Part shown: piece after piece, positions 27,996 to 36,502 of the stretch
Layout: each line of letters begins with the position of its first letter
Numbering within the stretch: the first letter of the stretch is position 1
Assembly: GCA_027532905.1 (NCBI GenBank)
Contig: JAPZUA010000005.1
Location: 340,008 to 404,007 of the forward strand
Source: Magnetospirillum sp.
Lineage (GTDB): Bacteria; Pseudomonadota; Alphaproteobacteria; CACIAM-22H2
Length of the DNA stretch: 64,000 nucleotides
Direction: 5' to 3'
Program-made: the position numbers and the translations under genes
The notes under the pieces: generated by a model
Told to the model about the DNA's origin: nothing
Database searches by the model: none
What the model saw: the letters and a program-made list of their open reading frames with translations, nothing else

Positions 27996-29090
27996 TCAAA
28001 CGGCTGCGAGTGCAGCGGGCACCCACCCTTTGGAATAGTCGATCTTCACGCGCCGGCCCGTCTGCTGCGAGAGATGGGCGGCGGCAACCACGAGCATCGT
28101 GTCGAGCCCACGCGACAACGCGATGGGCGACTTCGCCGGGTCGCCCGCAAGTGCTTGATCGATGTGGCGCAGCTCTTCGATGAAATCGTCGGGGCGCGTT
28201 TTGGAAACGCGCTGCACGCTCGCAACACGGCCCGGCAATGCGGCTTCGACCTGGTCGATGCCGGGTGCGTAGCCGCAGGTCCATTCGACGAAACCGTCCG
28301 CGCCCTGGATGCGCGCCCATTTGCGCGGCGGCTGCGTAACCACGTCCTGCACGCAACGCCCGACGAGCCCGCTCTCGGTCTCGAGCGTCATCATGCACAG
28401 GCGGTCGTAGTCGATGGTGCCGTCGCGCACGAAATCGAGCGTGGCCTGAACGAAAACGACGCGCCCGCCGCCGACGACATGCGCAAAATGCTGCCACAGA
28501 TTGGCCGCGTGCGAATGTTCGCCCGAAGCCCCGCCCCCGCGTTGCCAGTAGCCGAGATAGCTGTCGGAGGGGCCCGAAAGCCACGGATGGGCCGCGAAGA
28601 TGCCGCCCCAGAATTCACGGAATTCGACGTCGAGCGTCGCGATCTTGCCGATTCCGGGGGCCAGCGCGGTGTCGCACGCAAGGCGGGCCGCACGGCCCAC
28701 GACATGGTCGTAGCCCACGAAGCCGGCCACACCCGCTTTGGCCGCTTCGTCGGCGAGCGCTTGGGCACCTTCAAGATTGGGGCCGCACAGCGGCTTCTCG
28801 ACGAGGACGGCGCGCGCGCGTTCGGCCACAGCCGCGCGCGCGAGCTTGATGTGCACGTCGGGTGGCGTGCCGACGCAGACGAGATCGTAACCGCCTTTGG
28901 GCTCGTCGGCGGGCGCGAACAGGCGGATCGCCTCGTCCCACTTGCCGTAGCGCCCCGGATAGATCGAGTTGCGCATACGCGCGAGCGCTTGCGGATCGGG
29001 ATCGACCACATCGACCGCCCAGTCGAGCGTGCGCGCGGCATTCGCCAGATGGTTACCGATCGAACCTGCGCCGTAGATCTTGACCTTCAT
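27996..29090 (-). CDS. Gfo/Idh/MocA-family oxidoreductase
   Basis: A 364-residue NAD(P)-dependent oxidoreductase with the Rossmann loop IYGAGSIGNHLA (about residues 5-16), the VEKPLC motif with conserved Lys (about 97), and a C-terminal beta-sheet substrate domain. Family members oxidise or reduce sugar hydroxyl or keto groups. It lies 23 bp upstream of the NeuB-cupin gene in the same direction, so it may prepare the aldose or act on the keto acid of that pathway. Substrate unknown. Confidence 0.82.
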   Translation of the reverse strand: MKVKIYGAGSIGNHLANAARTLDWAVDVVDPDPQALARMRNSIYPGRYGKWDEAIRLFAPADEPKGGYDLVCVGTPPDVHIKLARAAVAERARAVLVEKPLCGPNLEGAQALADEAAKAGVAGFVGYDHVVGRAARLACDTALAPGIGKIATLDVEFREFWGGIFAAHPWLSGPSDSYLGYWQRGGGASGEHSHAANLWQHFAHVVGGGRVVFVQATLDFVRDGTIDYDRLCMMTLETESGLVGRCVQDVVTQPPRKWARIQGADGFVEWTCGYAPGIDQVEAALPGRVASVQRVSKTRPDDFIEELRHIDQALAGDPAKSPIALSRGLDTMLVVAAAHLSQQTGRRVKIDYSKGWVPAALAAV

Positions 29091-29121
29091 TTTCTCTCGA
29101 TTCTCCTGAGCGCAGCGTCGA

Positions 29122-31038
29122 TCATTCGACGGCGGGCAGCCGGTTGGAAACAGATTTCGGGTCGGACTGGTCTGGCGCGCCGACGTGGGCGGCCAGCATT
29201 GCTTTGAACTCGGGACTGCGCATAGACAGCGTCTGGAACGTGCCTCGGTCTTTGACCTTGCCGTCTTCGAGCACCACGATCTCATCGCATTCTTTGAGCG
29301 TATTGATGCGGTGCGCGATGATGAGCGTCAGACGCTCCGGCGCGCGCGCGGCAAGAACCGACTGGATTTCACGTTCCGTCTCTCCATCAAGCGCACTCGT
29401 CGCCTCGTCGAAGATAAGAATGCTCGGACGGCGATAGACGGCACGCGCGATCGATACGCGCTGGATTTGCCCGCCCGACATGCGCCCGCCGCGCTCGCCT
29501 ACATGCGTGTCGAGGCCGCGCGGTTGGGCGGCGACGAAAGCCGCAAGCTGCACCTCTTCGAGCACTTGGGCGAGGCGTACATTGTCGAGCTGTTCGCCGC
29601 AGGTGACGTTTTCAACAATTGTGGCATCGAAAAGAAACGGCGCTTGCGCCACGTAGCCGATGCTCCGGTGCCATTTGCGCAAGTCGATCGACGCGAGATC
29701 GACATCGTCGACCGACACGCGTCCGCTGGTCGGCGAAACGAGACCGGCGAGAATGTTTGCGAGCGTCGATTTTCCCGAACCCGACCGACCGACAAGGCCG
29801 TAGACCTTGCCGCGTTCAAAGACGACGCTATCGACGGCAAGGGCCGGATGTTCTGCGTCGAGATAGGTTTTCTGTACGCGCTCAAGTGCTATGCGCCGCC
29901 ACGATGCGGGCGGCTCGATCGTCGATTTCTCGGCTTGCGCGCGGTTGACTGCTTCGAGTTCGGACAGAACCTCAAGGATCGAATGCACGATCGGTGCCGA
30001 ACGAAAGAGCTGGGCGAGGCTGTTGCCGATCGCATTGAAAACCGGCAAAACACGCGCGAAGAATACTGCGACGATCGCCATCGTGGCGGCAGCACCGGCG
30101 GCATTGTCGCTCGTCGCCCACAGCGCGAATGCGGTCGCCAGAAATCCGATCTGGCCCATCGTATGGATCAGAATGCCGGGCGAGCCGGCCCATATGCGCG
30201 CCGAGATTCCCAATGCCGAGGCGGTGCGGTTGGGGGTTGCGAAGTAGTCGACGAAATAGCGTCTGTTGCCCGAAAGTTTGACCTCGCGAAGGCCCGCCAG
30301 TACCTGCATGAGCCGTTGGGCGGCAACATTGCGCACGTCCGCGACGGCATTTGCGCTGCGCCTTATGTGCTTGCGGAAGAAGCCGACAACGCCCGCCACT
30401 AATGCAGCCGTCACAGCAATGGCCCCGATGCCCATCGACGGCGCCATTGCCACGACGGCGATCGCCGGCATCAAGATGAGGACCAAAGACTGCGTGCACG
30501 CCATTACGTTCTGGAGAAAGTCGTTGCGCCACGTCGAAACATCGACCTGAATGAGGTTCAATTTCGCGGCGGTCGAGAAGCGTTGCGACCACTCGATAGG
30601 TGCGGCGACAAGCTGTTCCAGCATTTCGTTCGCCAGGCGCGTCCGGCACGCTACCGAATGGCGCTCCGAAATGTAGAGCGTCAGAAGGCGCACGCTCGCC
30701 GACACGAGCATGAGCATGACGATGGCGGCTGCAAACACGCCGAGCGCTGCAGTTTGGTTGGCAAGATCGATCCACAGCGCCAGGAACGTTCCCACCTTCG
30801 ACGTCGACAAGCTTTCCGGATCGAAGAGCACATAGACAATCGGGCCGATCATCGCGAGAATGCCAATCTCGAGCATCCCCGACAGGAGGGAGACCGCGAC
30901 AATAGAGAAAGCGCCGAGCTGCTCGCGCGTCGACATCAAGCGAAACGCGCGGACAACCAAATTGCGCCGTAAGCCCCCCGTCACCGGCGAACCGCCGCTG
31001 ATATCGTTAAGTTTGCCCAATGGCGATCCTTTTTCCAC
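29122..31038 (-). CDS. ABC exporter/flippase (PglK/MsbA-like half transporter)
   Basis: A 638-residue half transporter with an N-terminal six-helix exporter domain (about residues 40-340) and a C-terminal ATPase with Walker A GRSGSGKST, signature MSGGQIQR, Walker B ILIFDEATSALD and H-loop IIAHR. In a glycan locus it most likely flips a lipid-linked oligosaccharide, as PglK does. The start is uncertain: GTG at 31038 is the longest, but an AAAAAGGA ribosome-binding site at 31026-31033 fits a TTG at 31020 better. A palindrome lies about 100 bp upstream (31137-31151). Confidence 0.88.
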   Translation of the reverse strand: MEKGSPLGKLNDISGGSPVTGGLRRNLVVRAFRLMSTREQLGAFSIVAVSLLSGMLEIGILAMIGPIVYVLFDPESLSTSKVGTFLALWIDLANQTAALGVFAAAIVMLMLVSASVRLLTLYISERHSVACRTRLANEMLEQLVAAPIEWSQRFSTAAKLNLIQVDVSTWRNDFLQNVMACTQSLVLILMPAIAVVAMAPSMGIGAIAVTAALVAGVVGFFRKHIRRSANAVADVRNVAAQRLMQVLAGLREVKLSGNRRYFVDYFATPNRTASALGISARIWAGSPGILIHTMGQIGFLATAFALWATSDNAAGAAATMAIVAVFFARVLPVFNAIGNSLAQLFRSAPIVHSILEVLSELEAVNRAQAEKSTIEPPASWRRIALERVQKTYLDAEHPALAVDSVVFERGKVYGLVGRSGSGKSTLANILAGLVSPTSGRVSVDDVDLASIDLRKWHRSIGYVAQAPFLFDATIVENVTCGEQLDNVRLAQVLEEVQLAAFVAAQPRGLDTHVGERGGRMSGGQIQRVSIARAVYRRPSILIFDEATSALDGETEREIQSVLAARAPERLTLIIAHRINTLKECDEIVVLEDGKVKDRGTFQTLSMRSPEFKAMLAAHVGAPDQSDPKSVSNRLPAVE

Positions 31039-31136
31039 GCTGCTTTGCTCGACTCGAGTGGCGCTGCAGCGCGCACGGATGCGTGCCGCGTAGCGGCGCC
31101 GACTGCCAAAAAAGGATTCGGCGCAAAAAGGTCGAG

Positions 31137-31151
31137 TTCACGCTGTGAACA
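31137..31151. promoter_or_regulatory. 15-bp palindrome, candidate operator upstream of the ABC exporter
   Basis: Sequence GTTCAC-GCT-GTGAAC, a perfect 6-bp inverted repeat with a 3-bp spacer, about 100 bp upstream of the ABC exporter start. The same arrangement, GTTCAT-GTA-ATGAAC, occurs at 32935-32949 before the radical SAM gene. The bases between this site and the exporter start show nothing else recognisable. Confidence 0.35.
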
Positions 31152-31208
31152 TGTAACTAGCATTCTTGTTCTGGCGATTGCAACAATGACGCGTTGGTTG
31201 CGGCATAT

Positions 31209-31894
31209 TCAGCAAGCAGCTTCGCATGGCTTATCTGCCCCTTTACGGAGATGCCGGGGGTTTGGGTCAGGATTTGCGTTTCGTAGAATAATTATCGTAA
31301 ACGTCATTTCGTTGCGCGCGAGCGGCCAAGCGATATACGGCAGCATTTCACGCGCGAAAAGCGACAATCCAATGCAGGAAATGGTCGATTTGCTTCCGCC
31401 GGTAAACAGAGAATTGGAAATAGCGTCGAGATTTTCCCGCGCGACGGCCTCGACAGCTTCAAGCGGGTTAGGAAAATACCCGACGTCGCGCGTAGTCCAG
31501 CGAGTGGTAGTATGCATGGACGATTTCGACATCGGCCTTGGCATAGCTCGGCAGCTCCCCGCGAAAAAATGCCGCCCTCGATTTGACGCCTTTCGAATCA
31601 TGAAAGCGAAACTCGAAATCGCTCCCCATCTGGCTACTCACGCCAGCGATAGCTTCATAGATTTGCTGGCCTGCTTTTAGCTTTGCAAGCGAGACGCCCC
31701 GCAATCCCAACCTATTGTCCGCGAAACGTTGGAGTAGCTAGTGGACAATCATCGCAGTGCCCGACGACAAGGGCGTCGGCAGCGCACCGGGACAGCACAC
31801 GAACGGTATCCGTTTCGGCGAGTTTTCCATCGAACCTACCGTCTAGCCGAACCAGCCTTGCTGCGACGTACGTAGCGCACCAGTCGGCACCCAC
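31209..31894 (-). pseudogene. Frameshifted remnant of an unrecognised gene
   Basis: Three consecutive minus-strand reading frames look coding but no single one is: 31712-31894, then an overlapping frame open 31468-31737, then one ending at 31209. The joins fall in 31712-31737 and 31468-31601, and both shifts have the same sense, equivalent to one extra base each. Joined, they give roughly 220 residues, with CDDC in the first part, FEFRFHD in the second and LFTGGSKSTISCIGLSLF in the third. It begins right after the radical SAM stop. I do not recognise a family. It is more AT-rich towards its 3' end than the neighbours. A sequencing error could explain it. No other gene is visible in 31039-31903. 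Confidence 0.45.
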
Positions 31895-31903
31895 GCCCGT
31901 CGA

Positions 31904-32884
31904 TCAAGCCGTTTCGACGAGGCGCACGACGTGTTCGAGATGCGTCGTCGGCTGGTCGGTGCGGCGGTTGGCGCTTGAGTAGACCAGCGCGTCGCTGCGG
32001 TCGTAGATCTGGTCGCAGCCATCGCACAGCAGGCCACATCCCTTGAATGCGAGATTTTCGTGGACCTGCTTCACGTTCGCAAGCGCCGGGCCGCCCAGAA
32101 TGTCGAACAACGAAGCCTTGTACATGTTACCGACGGTCAGACGGTTGTTGAAGTCGAAACAACAGACCGAAATATCACCGTTGACGCGCAGGAACGGGTT
32201 GCCCTTGACCGGGCGTCCGCACGAGCGAACCTTTTGGTCGCCCTGGCGGTCGTTCGTGACGTAGGCCAGAGGCTCGATTGACTGCGCACCGCCGTAATTA
32301 TGCGGGCGCCAGACCATCGTTTCGTCGGCGATCGTGGACCAATAGGTCTTCCAATCTTCGATTTCGTGTTCGTTTTCCGGGAAGATCAGGTACGACAGAA
32401 TCGTGTAGGGGCGCTGGCCGCGCGGCAGCGCCAGAAGAGCATGGATGTTTTCCCACACCTTCTCGAACTTCACGACACCGGCATGCACGGCCTCGTAGGA
32501 TTCCTTCGAAAAGCCGTAGTTCGAAATCTTGATTGTATCGATGTATTTGGCGATCCAGGGCAGCGCCTTCTTGTTCAAAAGGTGGCCGGTCGTCGCAATG
32601 TAGATGCGCAGGTGCGGATAGTTGGTCTTGGCGTAACGCAGCTTCTCTTCAAAATCCGGATCCATCAGCGGATCGCCGAAGCCGCAAAGATCGAGAGACG
32701 TGACGCCGAGTTTCACCGCTTGGTCGACTGAAGTCGTGAAAAGGTCGAACGGCATGTGTTGCCAGCGCATCGAGTATTCATCGCGCGGGCACATGATGCA
32801 TTTGGCGCCGCAATAGGTCGTGTTCTCGATCGTCAGCTCGCGCGACGCAATCACAATGCCTTTGTCGCCAAGATTCTCGAGCAT
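31904..32884 (-). CDS. Radical SAM protein with SPASM-like C-terminus
   Basis: A 326-residue radical SAM enzyme. The [4Fe-4S] cysteines are in YCGAKCIMCP (CxxxCxxC, about residues 25-32), and CGFGDP precedes the substrate region. The C-terminus carries extra cysteines in CCFDFN and GCGLLCDGCD, typical of SPASM or twitch auxiliary clusters. Such enzymes occur in glycan loci for sugar dehydrogenation, epimerisation or deoxygenation. The ATG at 32884 is preceded by a GAGGAG ribosome-binding site 7 bases away. It appears to be its own transcription unit with a palindrome 51 bp upstream. Substrate unknown. Confidence 0.82.
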   Translation of the reverse strand: MLENLGDKGIVIASRELTIENTTYCGAKCIMCPRDEYSMRWQHMPFDLFTTSVDQAVKLGVTSLDLCGFGDPLMDPDFEEKLRYAKTNYPHLRIYIATTGHLLNKKALPWIAKYIDTIKISNYGFSKESYEAVHAGVVKFEKVWENIHALLALPRGQRPYTILSYLIFPENEHEIEDWKTYWSTIADETMVWRPHNYGGAQSIEPLAYVTNDRQGDQKVRSCGRPVKGNPFLRVNGDISVCCFDFNNRLTVGNMYKASLFDILGGPALANVKQVHENLAFKGCGLLCDGCDQIYDRSDALVYSSANRRTDQPTTHLEHVVRLVETA

Positions 32885-32934
32885 CGATGACTCCTCGGTA
32901 GGTTCGATTGAAGTCGGGGGACAGAAGATATCGT

Positions 32935-32949
32935 GTTCATGTAATGAAC
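32935..32949. promoter_or_regulatory. 15-bp palindrome, candidate operator upstream of the radical SAM gene
   Basis: GTTCAT-GTA-ATGAAC, a perfect 6-bp inverted repeat about 51 bp upstream of the radical SAM start, matching the pattern GTTCAY-N3-RTGAAC also seen at 31137-31151. On the minus strand a possible promoter (TTGCAT, 17 bases, TAGAAA) lies farther upstream, around 32959-32986, which would put the repeat just after it, a position suited to repression. Confidence 0.35.
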
Positions 32950-33021
32950 GCGGTTTTTTCTAACATTGGTTACCAGACGATGCAAGGCCAAACTCGCCCT
33001 TGTTTTACAGCGTGTTGGCGC

Positions 33022-34425
33022 CTACTGGGCAGCCCCGTGGCGCGCTATGACATCACAAACAAATGCTTCGAGCGCGTCTTTGTAGCGGGCCTGGGGTGTT
33101 GCGACAAAAAACGCGACGCGTTCCTTGATGCGCACGGGATAGTCCGGATCATCGACTTGCGCCACTAGCTCGCACAACAACGGTACAAACGAATCGACCG
33201 AACGCGCGACGAGCAGCAGGCTCATGTCGAACAGCTCTTCGAAATGCCGCAACTGCGCGGTGATCACGCCTTTGATTTCCGCCTCGTCCTCTTTGGGGTG
33301 GTAGCAAAGTGCGGGCTTGCCGTGGACTGCGCTCTCGATCAAGATCGTCGAGAGCGGCGAGATAAGGGCGTCAATCGACGCCAGAATGTCGTGGGTGCGC
33401 GCATAGTCGGTAATGTGGAAGCCGCGATGGGTTCCATCCGCGATACGTGCAAGGAAATCGCGCATCGTGGTTTCGATCTGCACATGCTGCCAATTCGCGG
33501 CCAGAATGTTCTTGGCGAATTGCTGGCGCATGCCGAACGGATGCGGCCGGTAGACGATCTTCATCGGTGGCAAAGCGCCCGACGAAATCGCAGCGTCGAT
33601 TGCGTCGAGATGCCGCGCTTCGTCCAAACGCTTGGACGAACCCGCATAGAGGACGACACGCGCATCGGCCGCAAAGCCGTACTCGGCACGGAACGCGGCC
33701 GGATCGATCCGCGGCGGATTGCGGAACACGTCGAATTGTGCCGCACCGATGATGCGAACGCGTTCGGGGGGGGCACGCATCATCTCGACGCAATGTATGC
33801 GCGTTTGCTCGCCCCACACGACGACCCAGTCCGGCGTGCCGGCGGCAGCGCGCTTGATACTGGGATTGTCCCACGAGTTCATCACGAGGATGCTCGGAAT
33901 CTTACGCCGATGGCCGATCTCGACCACGTCGTTGATGAAGTAGCCTTCGAACGTGCTAGGATGAATCAGCACGTCTGGCTCGAATTCGGCTATCAGCGAT
34001 TCCAGTGCCTGTGCCGGCACTTCCTTCAAGCGAAGGGAGGTCACGTACTCGGCCAATTGGCGGATCCCCGGAAGGGCGAGGATCGCGTGGATGAAAGCGG
34101 CCTTAAAGCCCCATTGAAAGAACCGCAGTCGCCAAAGTCGATATGCGTCGAGACGCAGCGGTAAGCGCATTTGATCGATCGCAACCAGTCGCTTCCACAA
34201 CAAGCGGCGCGCTTCGGGCAATTCAACGATCTGAAGGTGGTACCGTTTGGGGATCAATTCGCGGCCGTTGATGATGCGCCGCCAACCTACCGGCGGCAGC
34301 ACGAAAATGCAGTCGTGTTTGGCCATCATCGCGTCGAACGTATCATTGAGAAGGAAATGACGGATCGTCACGTCCGCATCGACGAATATGATCGCCTTCT
34401 GTCGGCGCGCTGGAAGGGCATGCAT
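33022..34425 (-). CDS. Putative GT-B surface-glycan transferase
   Basis: A 467-residue protein without a clear family name. It reads as a two-domain GT-B fold: an N-terminal part with VLIHPSTFEGYFINDVVE and VMNSWDNP, a middle VVWGEQTRIHCVEM and RIIGAAQFDVF, and a C-terminal part with IVYRPHPFG and ISPLSTILIESAVHGKPAL, a pattern shared with CDP-glycerol transferases and capsule polysaccharide transferases. ATG at 34425 has GGAG six bases upstream. It is the last gene of the leg operon (20 bp after legB), so it could transfer the legionaminic acid product. Confidence 0.6.
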   Translation of the reverse strand: MHALPARRQKAIIFVDADVTIRHFLLNDTFDAMMAKHDCIFVLPPVGWRRIINGRELIPKRYHLQIVELPEARRLLWKRLVAIDQMRLPLRLDAYRLWRLRFFQWGFKAAFIHAILALPGIRQLAEYVTSLRLKEVPAQALESLIAEFEPDVLIHPSTFEGYFINDVVEIGHRRKIPSILVMNSWDNPSIKRAAAGTPDWVVVWGEQTRIHCVEMMRAPPERVRIIGAAQFDVFRNPPRIDPAAFRAEYGFAADARVVLYAGSSKRLDEARHLDAIDAAISSGALPPMKIVYRPHPFGMRQQFAKNILAANWQHVQIETTMRDFLARIADGTHRGFHITDYARTHDILASIDALISPLSTILIESAVHGKPALCYHPKEDEAEIKGVITAQLRHFEELFDMSLLLVARSVDSFVPLLCELVAQVDDPDYPVRIKERVAFFVATPQARYKDALEAFVCDVIARHGAAQ

Positions 34426-34445
34426 ATCGGTCTCCACTCGTCGCC

Positions 34446-35447
34446 TCAGATCGTGTAGCCGGTCGCCGCGTTCGCCTGGCCGGTCGCTCGCAGCCACGCA
34501 ACCGTGCGCGCGAGCCCGTCTTCGAACGGAACTTGCGGCGCCCAGTCGGTCATCGCGCGAATGCGCGAAGTGTCCGCGCACAGGCGGTTCACTTCGCTGC
34601 CTGCCGGGCGCAGGCGCTGCTCATCGGTGTCGATCGGCGCTTGATGCCCGCAGATCGCCATCAGCTTTTCGGCTGTTTCGCCGATCGTGTATTCAAGACC
34701 CGTCCCGATATTGACGGTCTGGCCGATCGCCGAATCGCACAGCGCCAGTGCGAGCATGCCGGCGGCCGTATCGGTCACGTAGTTGAAGTCGCGTGTCGGC
34801 GACACGGCGCCGAGCTTCAAGCGTTCGACCCCGGCCAGCAATTGGCCCGCGATCGTCGGGATCACCGCGCGCATCGTCTGGCGCGGCCCGAACGTGTTGA
34901 AGGGCCGGGCCACTACCAGCGGCAGGCCGAAGGAGAGATGGTAGGATTCCGCCATCTTGTCGGCGCCGATCTTGGACGCCGAATAGGGCGACTGGCCGAC
35001 CAGCGGATGGCTTTCCGGGATCGGCACGATTTGCGCCGTGCCGTAGACCTCGGACGTCGAGACATGCACCAGGCGGCGCAGAGCTTTGGCGCTGCGGCAC
35101 GCCTCGAGCACGTTGAGCGCGCCAGTCACGTTGGTGTCGACGTAGGAACGCGGCGCTACGTAGCTGTACGGAATGGCGATCAAACTCGCGAGATGGAAGA
35201 CGTAGGCGCAGTCGCGGGCACTTGCCTCCACGCGCTCGGCATCACGAATGTCGCCCGGCACGATCTCGAGCTCGGCGCGGATTTCGGCGGGCACATCCGC
35301 CAACCAGCCGAGGCTGCTCCACGAATTGTAGAGCACGAGTGCCCGCACCTTGGCGCCGCTGCGCACCAGAAGTTCGACCAAATGGCTGCCGATGAAACCA
35401 TCGGCACCGGTCACGAACACTTTTTCGCCTGAAATTGCCGCCGTCAT
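34446..35447 (-). CDS. legB: Nucleotide-GlcNAc 4,6-dehydratase of the legionaminic acid pathway
   Basis: A 333-residue extended SDR resembling Campylobacter LegB, which dehydrates GDP-GlcNAc (or the UDP form) to a 4-keto-6-deoxy sugar. It shows GADGFIGSH (14-22), TSEVYGTAQ, YSASK (Tyr155, Lys159), RPFNTFGPRQ and SPTRDFNYV, the latter two characteristic of this subgroup. Its ATG overlaps the ptmE stop by ATGA. The order with ptmE, legG and legI follows the Campylobacter ptm/leg set. The following step enzymes LegC and LegH are not in the window. Confidence 0.87.
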   Translation of the reverse strand: MTAAISGEKVFVTGADGFIGSHLVELLVRSGAKVRALVLYNSWSSLGWLADVPAEIRAELEIVPGDIRDAERVEASARDCAYVFHLASLIAIPYSYVAPRSYVDTNVTGALNVLEACRSAKALRRLVHVSTSEVYGTAQIVPIPESHPLVGQSPYSASKIGADKMAESYHLSFGLPLVVARPFNTFGPRQTMRAVIPTIAGQLLAGVERLKLGAVSPTRDFNYVTDTAAGMLALALCDSAIGQTVNIGTGLEYTIGETAEKLMAICGHQAPIDTDEQRLRPAGSEVNRLCADTSRIRAMTDWAPQVPFEDGLARTVAWLRATGQANAATGYTI

Positions 35448-36502
35448 GTGCGCTCCGTTTTGCGGTTCTCGAACGTCGCGACGGCCTTTTCGAGGTCGCC
35501 CGGATTGCCGATATCGCTCCAATACTCGTGCACCGGAAACACGCCCACGCGCTTGTCCGCCGCAAGAGCGGCTTCGAGCAGTTCGGTCATGTTGTAGTGT
35601 TTGTCCTTCGGCACCAGCGCCAACGCTTCCGGCGACAGCACATACATGCCCGCATTGCACAAGAAGCGCTGCAAGGGTTTCTCCTCGATGCGATGCAGGC
35701 GCCTTCCCTCCACATGCAGAACGCCGAACGGCACTTCGACGCGGTAGAGGATGGCGGCAACCGTCGCGAAGGCGCGCTCCTCATGGTGAAAGCTGCACAG
35801 ATGGCCGAAATCCGACGTCGTCAACACGTCGCCGTTGACGACGAGGATCGGGCGCATGGGCGCTTCGGCCAGCAGCGACAGCGCCCCCGCCGTGCCCATT
35901 TTTTCCGATTCGCGCAGATATTCGATGCGCGCACCCATCGCCGACCCGTCGCCGAAATGCGCCTCGATCATGTGGCCGAGATAGTTGGTCGCGATGAAAA
36001 TGCGCTTGAGCCCGCTTGCCACCATCGCGCGCACCTGGCGCTCGAGCAGCGGCGTGCCGGCGATTTCGATCATGGGCTTCGGCCGGTCGAGCGTGAGCGG
36101 GCGCAGCCTCTTGCCCTCCCCGCCCGCCATGATCACGGCGAAGTCGAACGCTTCGCCGCCGGTCGGCACGTCGGTGTCGATGTCGGCAAGCTGTGCGATG
36201 TCGGTGAAGCGACCGGCCGCATCCACAAGCGGAATGGCGGCGACGCGCCGGTCCTGCATGATCTCGCGCAAGGCCGCCGGTGCGGCTTCGGCGGGGCCCG
36301 TGACGGGCGTGCGCGTCATCACGTCGGCGGCCTTGGCGTCGAGCCCGTGGCCCGCAAGCAATGCGCGGCGCACGTCGCCGTCCGACAGCACACCCAACAG
36401 ATGCCCTTCGGCATCGACAAGCGCGCAGATGAGCGTGCGCGAACGCTCGAGCGCTTCGACCGCGTCGCGCAGTTTGGCCGTGGCGGGCAGTGCGTTGCGC
36501 AT
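35444..36502 (-). CDS. ptmE: CBS-domain nucleotidyltransferase (GlcN-1-P guanylyltransferase type)
   Basis: A 352-residue protein with two N-terminal CBS motifs (about residues 1-115, LLGVLSDGDVRR and VAAIPLVDAAG) and a C-terminal sugar-phosphate nucleotidyltransferase (MAGGEGKRLRPLT, about 125-137, then PKPMIEI and a VNGDV metal site). This layout is that of Campylobacter PtmE, which makes GDP-glucosamine for the GDP-linked legionaminic acid route. The ATG overlaps the legG stop as TGATG. CBS domains may sense adenosyl ligands. GDP preference is inferred from homology. Confidence 0.85.
   Translation of the reverse strand: MRNALPATAKLRDAVEALERSRTLICALVDAEGHLLGVLSDGDVRRALLAGHGLDAKAADVMTRTPVTGPAEAAPAALREIMQDRRVAAIPLVDAAGRFTDIAQLADIDTDVPTGGEAFDFAVIMAGGEGKRLRPLTLDRPKPMIEIAGTPLLERQVRAMVASGLKRIFIATNYLGHMIEAHFGDGSAMGARIEYLRESEKMGTAGALSLLAEAPMRPILVVNGDVLTTSDFGHLCSFHHEERAFATVAAILYRVEVPFGVLHVEGRRLHRIEEKPLQRFLCNAGMYVLSPEALALVPKDKHYNMTELLEAALAADKRVGVFPVHEYWSDIGNPGDLEKAVATFENRKTERT

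Noticed and set aside
35444..36502. Naming the CBS-nucleotidyltransferase as GlmU or RfbA
   Set aside because: The CBS pair and operon context fit PtmE better, and no acetyltransferase LbH domain follows.
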